DNA of 26,154 bases, from positions 1 through 26,154 of the IMG/VR virus record IMGVR_UViG_3300014914_000035; one strand, written 5' to 3'. The position numbers were made by a program, and so were the translations under genes. The DNA comes from a virus. Below are positions 15,172-23,280 of the stretch, piece by piece (positions within the stretch are counted from its first letter, which is position 1; each line of letters begins with the position of its first letter). The notes beneath the pieces were generated by a model. The model did no database searches and was not told the origin of the DNA. It saw only the letters and a list, made by a program, of their open reading frames with translations.

Positions 15172-16688
15172 TGAGCAACATGGTTGATTTTTTAGGTCAT
15201 CAAGGAACTATTACTAAACTATATACTGCTGAGGTAGATATACCTGCTAAGTCGCCTGTTAAGTTTAATTATTACACAGGTAAGGTTTCACCTATACTAG
15301 AGTATAATCAACCTTTTAATGAGATCACAAGTAGTAACATGATAAATGGTTGTATAATATACTTGGATTCAGATCATTATATGTTTCTTACAGCGATAGG
15401 TTCACAAGTTTTAATTGTGAAAATGGACACTATCTCTAAGTTTCCCGAAATAGTATACTCTGAAATACTTATAACCGGCTTAGAAAATTATAGGCCAATA
15501 TCTGGGTGTAAAGTCTCAGACGGGAAAGTTATTATAACCTCTTTTGATACAAATATAGGTCAAAGTGTTAGGTCTCTTGCATACGACACATCAAACCCTT
15601 CAGTTACTCTTGATAGTTCAATTATTACTGTCGGTACAGCAAATCCAGAGTATTTGGATGATGTAATGACGAACGGTGCAATAGCTAGTTCGACAGAAGG
15701 TAAAGCGTGTATTATTTATTGCCAAAGTGATGGTAGTAGTCATACAGGTGTTTATTGTACTAATGTTCAATTAACAGGTAGTAGTTTAGCATCTACGGGT
15801 GTAGCAAATCAAATATTTGCGTATAGTTCGATTACAACAGACAATGCGATTATAGGTATCGCAGAGTGTGGAGAAGATAAAGTAGCGGTCTCACGAACTG
15901 ACGAGATAAATAGTGGATCTATAGTTCGCGTTGTAGATTTTTCAGGTACAACACCAACTACAGGTTCAGAGCTAGCGCTTAGAACGTCGGGTACTACCTC
16001 AGCGGGTGACTGTCTGATAATGGATATAGGACGAACAGATGCTTTCTTAGCATCGTATTTGGCGACTACTGGTAACTATGAAATGGCTGTTATCACAGTA
16101 TCAGGGACAACATGTACAAGACAGACACCGACGGCTTTAACGTCTCAAGTTAATAAGAGTTTGTTTCAGAAGAGCTGGCAAAGATCAGTAATCTTAGAGA
16201 CTGATGTTATTCTGCTTTTCGAGGTCGGAGGAGGTATTGGTGGTATTATTACCTTATCCGGGAACACTGTAGATTTATCTGATATAGATAATGGATCACA
16301 CTCCTTAGGACGTTACGAATTTTTAGTAGACGTAATCAGGGTTGGAGACCATGAGGTGTACATCGTAGATGAGTTTGGTCATGTTTTTTATACAGAGTTC
16401 GACGCTAACTACGCAGCACCTAGAGGTTCAGGCTCTTATGATATTATAGGTTGGTCTACTGAAGCATCTATAGTAACCGCAGGTAATGAAGTTCGTGTAA
16501 TGTTAAAAGGACTTCTGAAGGATCAAAGGCAGCAAGGTAGTGATGATGACTATGTATCTTATTTTTTCGAACAGCCAGGATATATGATGAACATGTATGA
16601 AGTAGGTGGAACTGCAAATTCTTTTTACTACAATAATAACACTCTTGCTACATATCGTGGAAACGATCTACTAATAAAGGGAGTCTAA
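15171..16688 (+). CDS. Large beta-rich tail-tip/fibre protein, possible beta-propeller (unknown)
   Basis: 505 residues, not recognised as a named family. Only the first ~45 residues (MVDFLGHQGTITKLYTAEVD, IPAKSPVKFNYYTGKV) look like a docking segment. After this, strand-turn-strand units repeat with similar content: YMFLTAIGSQVLIVKMD, KVIITSFDTNIGQSVRSLAY, KACIIYCQSDGSSHTGVY, GEDKVAVSRTDE, DAFLASYLATTGNYEMAVIT, VILLFEVGGGIGGIITL and HEVYIVDEFGHVFYTEFD, each about 50-60 residues apart. This is what a six- or seven-bladed propeller would show, but that is inference. GGAGGA lies 7 bases before ATG 15171, inside the previous gene. Confidence 0.6.
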   Translation: MSNMVDFLGHQGTITKLYTAEVDIPAKSPVKFNYYTGKVSPILEYNQPFNEITSSNMINGCIIYLDSDHYMFLTAIGSQVLIVKMDTISKFPEIVYSEILITGLENYRPISGCKVSDGKVIITSFDTNIGQSVRSLAYDTSNPSVTLDSSIITVGTANPEYLDDVMTNGAIASSTEGKACIIYCQSDGSSHTGVYCTNVQLTGSSLASTGVANQIFAYSSITTDNAIIGIAECGEDKVAVSRTDEINSGSIVRVVDFSGTTPTTGSELALRTSGTTSAGDCLIMDIGRTDAFLASYLATTGNYEMAVITVSGTTCTRQTPTALTSQVNKSLFQKSWQRSVILETDVILLFEVGGGIGGIITLSGNTVDLSDIDNGSHSLGRYEFLVDVIRVGDHEVYIVDEFGHVFYTEFDANYAAPRGSGSYDIIGWSTEASIVTAGNEVRVMLKGLLKDQRQQGSDDDYVSYFFEQPGYMMNMYEVGGTANSFYYNNNTLATYRGNDLLIKGV

Positions 16689-16689
16689 T

Positions 16690-17211
16690 ATGTTATACAG
16701 ATATACTTTTAAACCTGGTATCTTTGAAGTACTAGAACCCAACCAATCATGGACTAGAAATGCCCAAGGTAGACTTAGCTTTCTTAGGTCTATGGACGTT
16801 ACAGTTCAAGGTATAAATTCAGATGGAAGCTGTTGGTGTGTACTAGATAGCTACTATGAAAAAGATCTAAAAGGTACGAGATATACTCGTAGTACAGATA
16901 TAGAGCATACGAGTTATTATATAACGTTACCTGAGTTTTATGGTAGATTCCCAAATGCTAAAGCTGATGCGATTTACGCTGCGGCTAATCCATTACCTAC
17001 TGAGACTTCTCCTAACATTCATGCAGGAAAAATCAAACGTTGGTTAGATGAGATAAAGGCGATGGGTTACACGACAGGTGTAGACTTGATGCACCTAAGA
17101 ACTATATCCGGAATTGAGGGTTTAATCACTTTAAATTTCTTCGATGCTTCAGATAGCTTAATCATCCTTGCTAAAGAGAAAGGTCAGAGTATACCTTTCA
17201 ATGTAAAGTAA
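16690..17211 (+). CDS. Unrecognised 173-residue protein of the tail-tip cluster
   Basis: No family is recognised. It starts one base after the previous stop, with AAGGGAG at good distance from ATG 16690, so it is cotranslated with the propeller-like protein and may act with it. Visible features: a beta-rich first half with two nearby cysteines (GSCWCVLDSYYEKDL), a tyrosine-rich stretch (TSYYITLPEFYGRF), a central amphipathic helix (AGKIKRWLDEIKAMGYTTGV) and a C-terminal beta segment (LITLNFFDASDSLIILAKEK). There is no signal peptide or membrane segment. It closes the operon segment before promoter P3. Confidence 0.6.
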   Translation: MLYRYTFKPGIFEVLEPNQSWTRNAQGRLSFLRSMDVTVQGINSDGSCWCVLDSYYEKDLKGTRYTRSTDIEHTSYYITLPEFYGRFPNAKADAIYAAANPLPTETSPNIHAGKIKRWLDEIKAMGYTTGVDLMHLRTISGIEGLITLNFFDASDSLIILAKEKGQSIPFNVK

Positions 17212-17219
17212 AACAACTA

Positions 17220-17248
17220 TTTACTTTGTGTAATTAATATGTTATAAT
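17220..17248 (+). promoter_or_regulatory. Promoter P3 for the fibre/adhesin block
   Basis: -35 TTTACT (17220-17225), 17-bp spacer, -10 TATAAT (17243-17248) preceded by TG (TGTTATAAT, an extended -10). It shares TTTACTTTG and TATAATATCCT with P2. The previous gene ends 9 bp upstream with no terminator between, so fibre genes get both read-through and new transcripts. Confidence 0.82.
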
Positions 17249-17289
17249 ATCCTAAAGGATTCATTCAGGAAATCTTTAAAGGAATTAAT

Positions 17290-19107
17290 GTGGCCACTTA
17301 CGCGACAGACCTACAGACAGTTAATTTATGTGATTCTGACACGGATTGGACTGAGTTGTCAGGCCATCAAAGTGGAGGGGCTCCTGCAGATGACACAGAA
17401 AACTTTATTCACAATGATACGTCTATCTCACAATCTACAGGTCAAGCTACTGGCACCAATGCAGGTATGCAGTACGACTATGGTAGCAACATCTCCTGGA
17501 CATCAGGTGATATCTTCTTAGTATGGCAATTTTACGCCGCACCTACTAACTTACAACCTTGGGCCTCAGGAGGTATGAGGTTTTGTGTTGGCTCATCTTC
17601 AGGTAATGTAAGGTTCTGGAATGCTTTAGGAGACAATTTCGGCAACTACCCATATGGTGGTTGGCAAAATACAGCTATTGATCCTGAAGTGACGGGTGAT
17701 GGGTCTGATGATGGCTCACCTACAACAGGTAACTATCGCATATTCGGGTCTCTTCCGAATGTTAGAGCAAAAATCACAAAAGGTACCCCTCATGCTGTAG
17801 ACGCGATACGTTACGGTAGGGGAGAGTTGCAAGTCACAGGTACATCCGCTACCTTTTCAGGTATGGCGACTGCAAACGACGCTGATACTGCTAGATGGGG
17901 GTTGTTTCAAGCCTCAGGTGGTGGGTACCTTTGGAAAGGTCTAATGAGTCTTGGCTTGTCAGGTACTTCTGCTACATTTAGTGACTCAAACAAAGCAATA
18001 AGAATTGATGATACTCCAAGAGTAGTCGCAGGATTCAACAAGATAGAAATTAATAACTCGTCTACAAGCGTTACCTGGACTGGTGTTAGTATTTCCGGAG
18101 TGCAGACATCAATCAATGGCTCAGCACCGGTCTCTAAAGGAGATTTTGAAGCTGTAGACGATGCGACTGTAGATATCAACTCATGTACCTTTACTGATAT
18201 GGGTACTTTCGTTTTTCAATCAAATTCAGATGTAGATGATTCAGTATTTAGAAGGTGTGAACAAGTAACTCAAGGAAGTGCAACGTTCGATAACTGTATC
18301 TTCGATAATCCTACAGGTACTGTAGCTCTCTCTGCTAACGCAATAGGAAGCGTATCAGGTTGTACTTTCAACTCTGATGGTACCGGACACGCTGTAAACC
18401 TCGGTACAATTTCAAGCACTCAAGCTGTAGATTGGGAAAATACTGAATCAGGGTATGCCTCAAGCGATGGATCAACAGGGAATGAAACAATCCTTGTGTC
18501 TGTAGGATCCGGTTATACTTTAACAATAAATGTAGCCACAGGCGCTTCAACCCCAACTATCTATAATACAGGATCTGGTAATGTTTCAGTAGTGGCAGGT
18601 ACAGTAAGTACAACGGTCACAGTAAAGGATGCAATCACAAAGTCAGTAATTCAAGGTGTAGCAGTAACTATCACAGCTGCCACTACTGGACCTCTTCCTT
18701 TTGAAGATTCAGTTACTATCTCTAGAGTAACAACTACTGCAACTGTATCACACACAACTCATGGTTTATCGACAGGCCAGAAAGTTAAAATCGCAGGTGC
18801 GGTTCAAAACGAATATAATCGAATTAAAGAGATAACAAGGATCGACAATGATTCTTATTCTTACACTGTTACAGGGTCCCCAACAGCCCCAGCAACAGGG
18901 ACAATTACCGCCACTGCCATAGTAATCGACGGCTTAACAGACGCATCAGGTCAAATATCAGATTCAAGGACATTAGATAGTGACCAGGATATTACAGGTA
19001 TAGTTCAGAAAGGTAGTACGGCACCTGTATATAAACCTCAAGATATTTCCACTACAATAGATTCAAGCAATGGGGTGTCAATCTCCCTTTTATTAATCGC
19101 AGATTAG
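17290..19107 (+). CDS. Virion surface/fibre protein, beta-helix with Ig-like domain
   Basis: 605 residues. The start is GTG 17290 with AAAGGA upstream; it overlaps an out-of-frame ATG at 17288 that gives only a short ORF. The resulting N-terminus (MATYATD) resembles that of the next gene (MATYYNA). Residues 1-~200 look like a ConA-type beta-sandwich. Residues ~250-390 carry short repeated strand-turn units (VDINSCTFTDMGTFVF, FRRCEQVTQGSATFDNCIFD, VSGCTFNSDG) typical of a right-handed beta-helix. An Ig-like domain (VVAGTVSTTVTVKDAITKSV) contains an inserted module at ~475-545 (ATVSHTTHGLSTGQKVKIAG ... EYNRIKEITRID) found in many phage tail proteins. Probably a tail-side adhesin. Confidence 0.72.
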   Translation: MATYATDLQTVNLCDSDTDWTELSGHQSGGAPADDTENFIHNDTSISQSTGQATGTNAGMQYDYGSNISWTSGDIFLVWQFYAAPTNLQPWASGGMRFCVGSSSGNVRFWNALGDNFGNYPYGGWQNTAIDPEVTGDGSDDGSPTTGNYRIFGSLPNVRAKITKGTPHAVDAIRYGRGELQVTGTSATFSGMATANDADTARWGLFQASGGGYLWKGLMSLGLSGTSATFSDSNKAIRIDDTPRVVAGFNKIEINNSSTSVTWTGVSISGVQTSINGSAPVSKGDFEAVDDATVDINSCTFTDMGTFVFQSNSDVDDSVFRRCEQVTQGSATFDNCIFDNPTGTVALSANAIGSVSGCTFNSDGTGHAVNLGTISSTQAVDWENTESGYASSDGSTGNETILVSVGSGYTLTINVATGASTPTIYNTGSGNVSVVAGTVSTTVTVKDAITKSVIQGVAVTITAATTGPLPFEDSVTISRVTTTATVSHTTHGLSTGQKVKIAGAVQNEYNRIKEITRIDNDSYSYTVTGSPTAPATGTITATAIVIDGLTDASGQISDSRTLDSDQDITGIVQKGSTAPVYKPQDISTTIDSSNGVSISLLLIAD

Positions 19108-19117
19108 GAGTTAAATT

Positions 19118-21496
19118 ATGGCAACATACTATAATGCACCTTATGATAATGAAGCATCAGGTCCATTTGTTGAGGAAGGTACTAATGTCACCTGGACTGG
19201 TGGCGTTGGATTTATTGTAACACTTATTGATCGAGGCTCTACAGGTATACTTATCTTAGGTCTCGTATCTGGTGTACCACCTACAGATGGTCTAGTCCTG
19301 ACTCAAGGGTCTACAACCGCCGATGCGAATGGTGATGCTCGTTTGATGCTGTATCCAGGTTATTTTCGCGAGGATGTTGCAATAGCCTCCACTGGTGCAC
19401 TGACTTGGACCGGACCTACTCTTGGTGCGACACACTCATTCTTCTTTGATGGTCAGACAGGTAATGTATCTGCCGCAGATACTTTAACTTTCTCAGGTGG
19501 TCATGAAGCTGAAGTAATTACCGTTGAAAGTGACGGTGGCGCGGATGGTGAATTATCAGTACGGTTTATCTCTGATATTGATGCTGGAGTCCCTGCAGAC
19601 AATGATACCTTTAGTAACGGTGCCTCAGGCGATGGTACCGTAAATGGTATGATCCACCCTCGTGCCTACTCTCCTTTAGAACTGCATCGTCTCCTCTCTG
19701 ATTTGAACGATGATGAGGATATCCAATCCGGAGGTGATGATCTTTCTCGTGTAGATCCTACTGCTTCAGGTAAGGATACGGATAAGATTGTTAACCTCTT
19801 AGGTGATGTAACAATTACAGATACAATCGCACAACATATGTACGATGGATCTGTAAGCCAGGATGGTGGTGCTACTCTGTACTCTGGAGCGAATATCCAA
19901 GTAACGTCTCCAAATGCGGATACTCAACCTATCCTTATCCAGAATGATGCGATCATTACTGATTACTGGAAGAATGCCTACATGCCTCACTCCATCGATG
20001 GTAATGTTCGTATCTTGAAGAAGACTCGTGAGGATGGTGTAGATATCGATGGTAAACGTATCCGAGGTGTGCTCGCAGAATTTGGTGATTCATACTTTAT
20101 GGGTGGCACGACTCTGGGTGCAGGTACTGTTGCGTTGGCACTCTTCTCCTCTACAGACGGTAATAATACTACAGATTCCGGCACTGTATCCGCTTACTCC
20201 CCAGTTCAAACTGAAGGGTTACAGCTCATCGACTTCAACAATGGTAACGGTACTACTGAGTATGCCTACTCCATTGACTATGACACTGAAAATGCGCTAG
20301 AGACGTATGAATATACAAAATATATCCAGCGTCGAGGAACAGCTGAAACGCTTTTTGGACGTGACGCGTCTCTCTTTGTTGGTGTCAACCTTAACTTTGC
20401 TTACTCCGCGGAAACTGGTGCTTTAGCTGAAGATGAGATTATAGCTTGGGGTATCGAAGTTATTTACTCTGGCCAGGCGGTTAGTAACTTTACTATTGAT
20501 GAAGTAGTAGATTTCTCTCCTTCAGGCGCTAAAGGTCGAGTTCTTTATGATAATGATGGTGGTACATCAGGTACCATCATTATCAGTGTTGAAGGTTCAG
20601 TAGTACCAGATGCAGCAGATACGATCCTTGCTGTTGATTCAGGTACAACAGCAGACGTCGATTCTGTAGTCACAAATTCAAGTTATGGTACAGCCCTCCT
20701 TGTAGCTAAAGATGACGATGGCACAACTGGTAATCTATATTGCCAACAGCTTACTGGTTTAATCCCTTCAAATAGTCAAGAAGTACATGGTCGAACTTCA
20801 TTTAGTTATGCAACCGCTGGCACGCCTGCTACACGAACTGTCAACAATCAGTATATCGGTGTCTTTACAGGTACGAACTTCCAGACTAATTTTGGTCTAG
20901 CCATCGATTCTAGCGACGCTATCGTAGGTGATAAGTTACTCAACCTCGCTGGAGTTGCTCAAGAACCTCCTAATAACCAAAGTGGTGTTGTAACTGGACT
21001 CCTCGCAGGTGATACTGTTACTTGTTTTCCTTGGGACGGTACAAGCACTGATGCTGTTGGTGACCCTGAACCAGACTACGATGAGACGACACTTGATACT
21101 GCTCTTGTCGCAGCTTCTTCAACGGATGTTGATGTTGGAACCATACCTGATAATACTCCAGCGTCTGGCTATCTCCGTATTGAGCGAGACTCAGATGGTA
21201 ATATGGATCTTGTAGAGTACTCCTCTTATACAGGATCTATCTACACTTTGGTCGGTACTGCGCCAAGTGCAGCAGCTATTGGTAATAACGTAATGAGAGC
21301 CTTTATTGACACTGAGACCACTACGACTCAAGAGAGTTATACAGCAGTTAAAGGCGCAGGCAATACTCAATGCGTAGTCAAAGTCCAGAATGGTTATGGC
21401 GCGATTCAGAATGGACCTATTAAACCCTCAACTCAGACACCTACCTTTGGTTCAGCAGGTTTCTCCGTAGGTGCTTCTCGGATATCTGATTCATAA
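19118..21496 (+). CDS. Large virion structural protein of the fibre block
   Basis: 792 residues, beta-rich. TAGGAG precedes ATG 19118 at proper distance. The N-terminal ~180 residues contain WTGGVGFIVTLIDRGSTGIL and later beta-hairpin-rich modules. A central part (SPLELHRLLSDLNDDEDIQS, then DILSRVDP-like linker and DKIVNLLGDVTITD) matches large structural proteins of environmental siphophages as I recall them; no specific function is known to me. Arginine codons are almost all CGN with only one AGA, as in the capsid gene and unlike genes on both sides, suggesting high copy number in the virion. It could be a capsid or tail decoration rather than a low-copy fibre. Confidence 0.68.
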   Translation: MATYYNAPYDNEASGPFVEEGTNVTWTGGVGFIVTLIDRGSTGILILGLVSGVPPTDGLVLTQGSTTADANGDARLMLYPGYFREDVAIASTGALTWTGPTLGATHSFFFDGQTGNVSAADTLTFSGGHEAEVITVESDGGADGELSVRFISDIDAGVPADNDTFSNGASGDGTVNGMIHPRAYSPLELHRLLSDLNDDEDIQSGGDDLSRVDPTASGKDTDKIVNLLGDVTITDTIAQHMYDGSVSQDGGATLYSGANIQVTSPNADTQPILIQNDAIITDYWKNAYMPHSIDGNVRILKKTREDGVDIDGKRIRGVLAEFGDSYFMGGTTLGAGTVALALFSSTDGNNTTDSGTVSAYSPVQTEGLQLIDFNNGNGTTEYAYSIDYDTENALETYEYTKYIQRRGTAETLFGRDASLFVGVNLNFAYSAETGALAEDEIIAWGIEVIYSGQAVSNFTIDEVVDFSPSGAKGRVLYDNDGGTSGTIIISVEGSVVPDAADTILAVDSGTTADVDSVVTNSSYGTALLVAKDDDGTTGNLYCQQLTGLIPSNSQEVHGRTSFSYATAGTPATRTVNNQYIGVFTGTNFQTNFGLAIDSSDAIVGDKLLNLAGVAQEPPNNQSGVVTGLLAGDTVTCFPWDGTSTDAVGDPEPDYDETTLDTALVAASSTDVDVGTIPDNTPASGYLRIERDSDGNMDLVEYSSYTGSIYTLVGTAPSAAAIGNNVMRAFIDTETTTTQESYTAVKGAGNTQCVVKVQNGYGAIQNGPIKPSTQTPTFGSAGFSVGASRISDS

Positions 21497-22806
21497 TGAC
21501 TATTTCTGTTGATTGGGCGAATACTAAAGTCATATCGGTTGAGAAATCAGATATGGTTTTAGTACAAGCTACACCAATAGAGGTCTATGATTTAGACCTT
21601 GATAGTTTTAGGTTAACCCTTCTGGATCTACAAGATGATCCAGAAGGTAGGCCTTGGCAGCGAACTTACCGGCATAATACGGAAGTTTTGCTTGGCGGTT
21701 TAACTTATGCTCGAACTATTGAAATCTTAGAGCCGTACACGGTAACATTCGAAGACGGCCAATATGCGGTCAACCTTACAGGTGCTAACTCAAATGTTGG
21801 TGACCGAGTTAATGTAAACCAAGTCTCTGTAAGATCTCAAAACTCCGCAGGTATGACGTCTTCTCCAGATATCGAGTATTCATCTTTTAATGGAGGGGTT
21901 ACATATAACTCTGAGTCACCGTATAGTGGTACAGCGTTTCCTGTTGGTACACCTAGGCAGCCTGTAAACAATATTAGTGATGCACTATTAATCGCATATA
22001 TTAGAGGTTTCCACACTGTATTTATCGAAGGTGACGCGACAGCAACCTCTGAAATTACCCTTGACGGTACGACGTTTATTGGTTCAGGTAAAACAAAATC
22101 TTTATTCACACTTGAAGATTCAGCAATAGTAGAGAATTGTACGTATGTAGCTGCCACAGTAACTGGTTACTTAGATGGCGCTTCAAGACTTAAAGGTTGC
22201 GTAATCGACAATTTAAACTATATGAATGGGCATATAGAAAAATGTATACTATCACCTGGAACTATCACGCTAGGTGGTTCTAATACTGCACACTTCTTAA
22301 ATTGTTTTAGCGGTGTTCCAGGGACAGGTACTCCGACAATCGATATGGGTGGTAGTGGCCAACCTTTAGCGCTTAGAAATTATAATGGTGGAATAAGACT
22401 GATAAATAAAACCGGGCCAGAAAGTGTAAGTATAGATTTAAATAGTGGCCAAGTTAAATTGAATATGGCGACAGTAACGAACGGTACGATTGTAGCTAGA
22501 GGTATAGGTAAACTAATAGATGACATAACAGGAGAGCATATCCATTCTGGTACATATGGATCGCTAGTAATTTTAAATGAATTAGTAAACGTACCTGAAA
22601 TTGTTGATCAAGTATGGGATGAAGATCTAGAAGTAAACTATTCTGCAAAAGAAGTGATGAGACTCTTAGCTGCAGCCGCAGCTGGAAAACTTAATATTTC
22701 GGGTAACACTGTAACGATTAGAGATATGAATGACGGACTTGATAGGATTACTGCAATCACAGATACAAACGGTAACAGGACTGAGGTGACTCACGATGTT
22801 TCCTAA
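21496..22806 (+). CDS. Tail/fibre protein with beta-helix-like core
   Basis: 436 residues. ATG 21496 overlaps the previous TAA (TAATG), with no strong ribosome site, so coupling is likely. The N-terminus (VISVEKSDMVLVQATPIEVY, LRLTLLDLQDD-like segment, and WQRTYRHNTEVLLGGLTYAR) looks like an attachment domain. The middle (~150-330) has parallel strand repeats (HTVFIEGDATATSEITLDGT, VENCTYVAATVTGYLDGAS, LKGCVIDNLNYMNGHIEKCI) of a right-handed beta-helix. The end (QVWDEDLEVNYSAKEVMRLL, AAAAAGKLNISG, TVTIRDMNDGLDRITAITD, then GNRT) recurs in siphophage virion proteins that sit beside small RYF-type proteins. Probably binds or contacts host surface sugars. Confidence 0.7.
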   Translation: MTISVDWANTKVISVEKSDMVLVQATPIEVYDLDLDSFRLTLLDLQDDPEGRPWQRTYRHNTEVLLGGLTYARTIEILEPYTVTFEDGQYAVNLTGANSNVGDRVNVNQVSVRSQNSAGMTSSPDIEYSSFNGGVTYNSESPYSGTAFPVGTPRQPVNNISDALLIAYIRGFHTVFIEGDATATSEITLDGTTFIGSGKTKSLFTLEDSAIVENCTYVAATVTGYLDGASRLKGCVIDNLNYMNGHIEKCILSPGTITLGGSNTAHFLNCFSGVPGTGTPTIDMGGSGQPLALRNYNGGIRLINKTGPESVSIDLNSGQVKLNMATVTNGTIVARGIGKLIDDITGEHIHSGTYGSLVILNELVNVPEIVDQVWDEDLEVNYSAKEVMRLLAAAAAGKLNISGNTVTIRDMNDGLDRITAITDTNGNRTEVTHDVS

Positions 22807-22972
22807 TCGTTATTTTCAACGTACATACTTCAATAATCGATTTTGGGGTCGAAGATCTCAAGCTGTAGTAGGATTCATTGTAGGGTTAAAACGTTTTTTC
22901 CGTAAAGCAGTTAACCCTAAAAACGCTATAGCTAAACCTTCAAACGACAAGGTAACTCAATGGCTTCCATGA
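22796..22972 (+). CDS. Small Arg/Tyr/Phe-rich virion-associated protein
   Basis: 58 residues, below common ORF length cut-offs. GAGGTGA (22783-22789) is ideally placed 6 bases before ATG 22796. It overlaps the preceding stop by 11 bases and the following start by 13, so it has a full set of coupling signals. The N-terminus MFPNRYFQRTYFNNRFWGRR repeats an aromatic-arginine pattern; a short hydrophobic stretch (AVVGFIVGL) and a basic helix (KRFFRKAVNPK) follow. Similar tiny proteins lie between fibre genes of other siphophages as far as I recall; the role is unknown. It could be structural glue or a membrane-active peptide. Confidence 0.72.
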   Translation: MFPNRYFQRTYFNNRFWGRRSQAVVGFIVGLKRFFRKAVNPKNAIAKPSNDKVTQWLP

Positions 22973-23280
22973 CAAAAACAAAAAAACAACCTTACGAAGC
23001 ATATTTTGTCTATGGTGACTTTGCTCCTGTAATGGACGACGCTGAAACGATTGATATATTTACTGCGACAGCAGTAGACAAAGATGGTGCAGATGCTACA
23101 GCTGACGTGCTAGAATCAGGGTCTATACAAGTAGGTACTGATGACAATGTTCATAAGGTTTTTGTAAGGATCATCGATGGTGTAAACTCTTTAAGCCCTT
23201 ACAAGTTCACTATAAAAATCGAAACCAGTACAGGTAACAAATGGGAAATCGATGGTATCATTAAGGTGAAAGAGATATAA
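22960..23280 (+). CDS. Small Ig-like / beta-sandwich tail protein
   Basis: 106 residues. ATG 22960 follows AAGG by 7 bases and overlaps the previous gene. The sequence (KKQPYEAYFVYGDFAPVMDD, then AETIDIFTATAVDKDGADAT and YKFTIKIETSTGNKWEIDGI) shows the alternating pattern of a single Ig-like fold, as found in small phage proteins next to fibre genes. It may decorate or link fibre proteins. Its stop overlaps the next ATG by one base (TAATG). Confidence 0.7.
   Translation: MASMTKTKKQPYEAYFVYGDFAPVMDDAETIDIFTATAVDKDGADATADVLESGSIQVGTDDNVHKVFVRIIDGVNSLSPYKFTIKIETSTGNKWEIDGIIKVKEI

Noticed and set aside
17288-17521. 77-codon ORF from ATG 17288
   Set aside because: Shifted frame over the start of the 605-residue gene; the GTG 17290 frame gives the long, domain-containing product.
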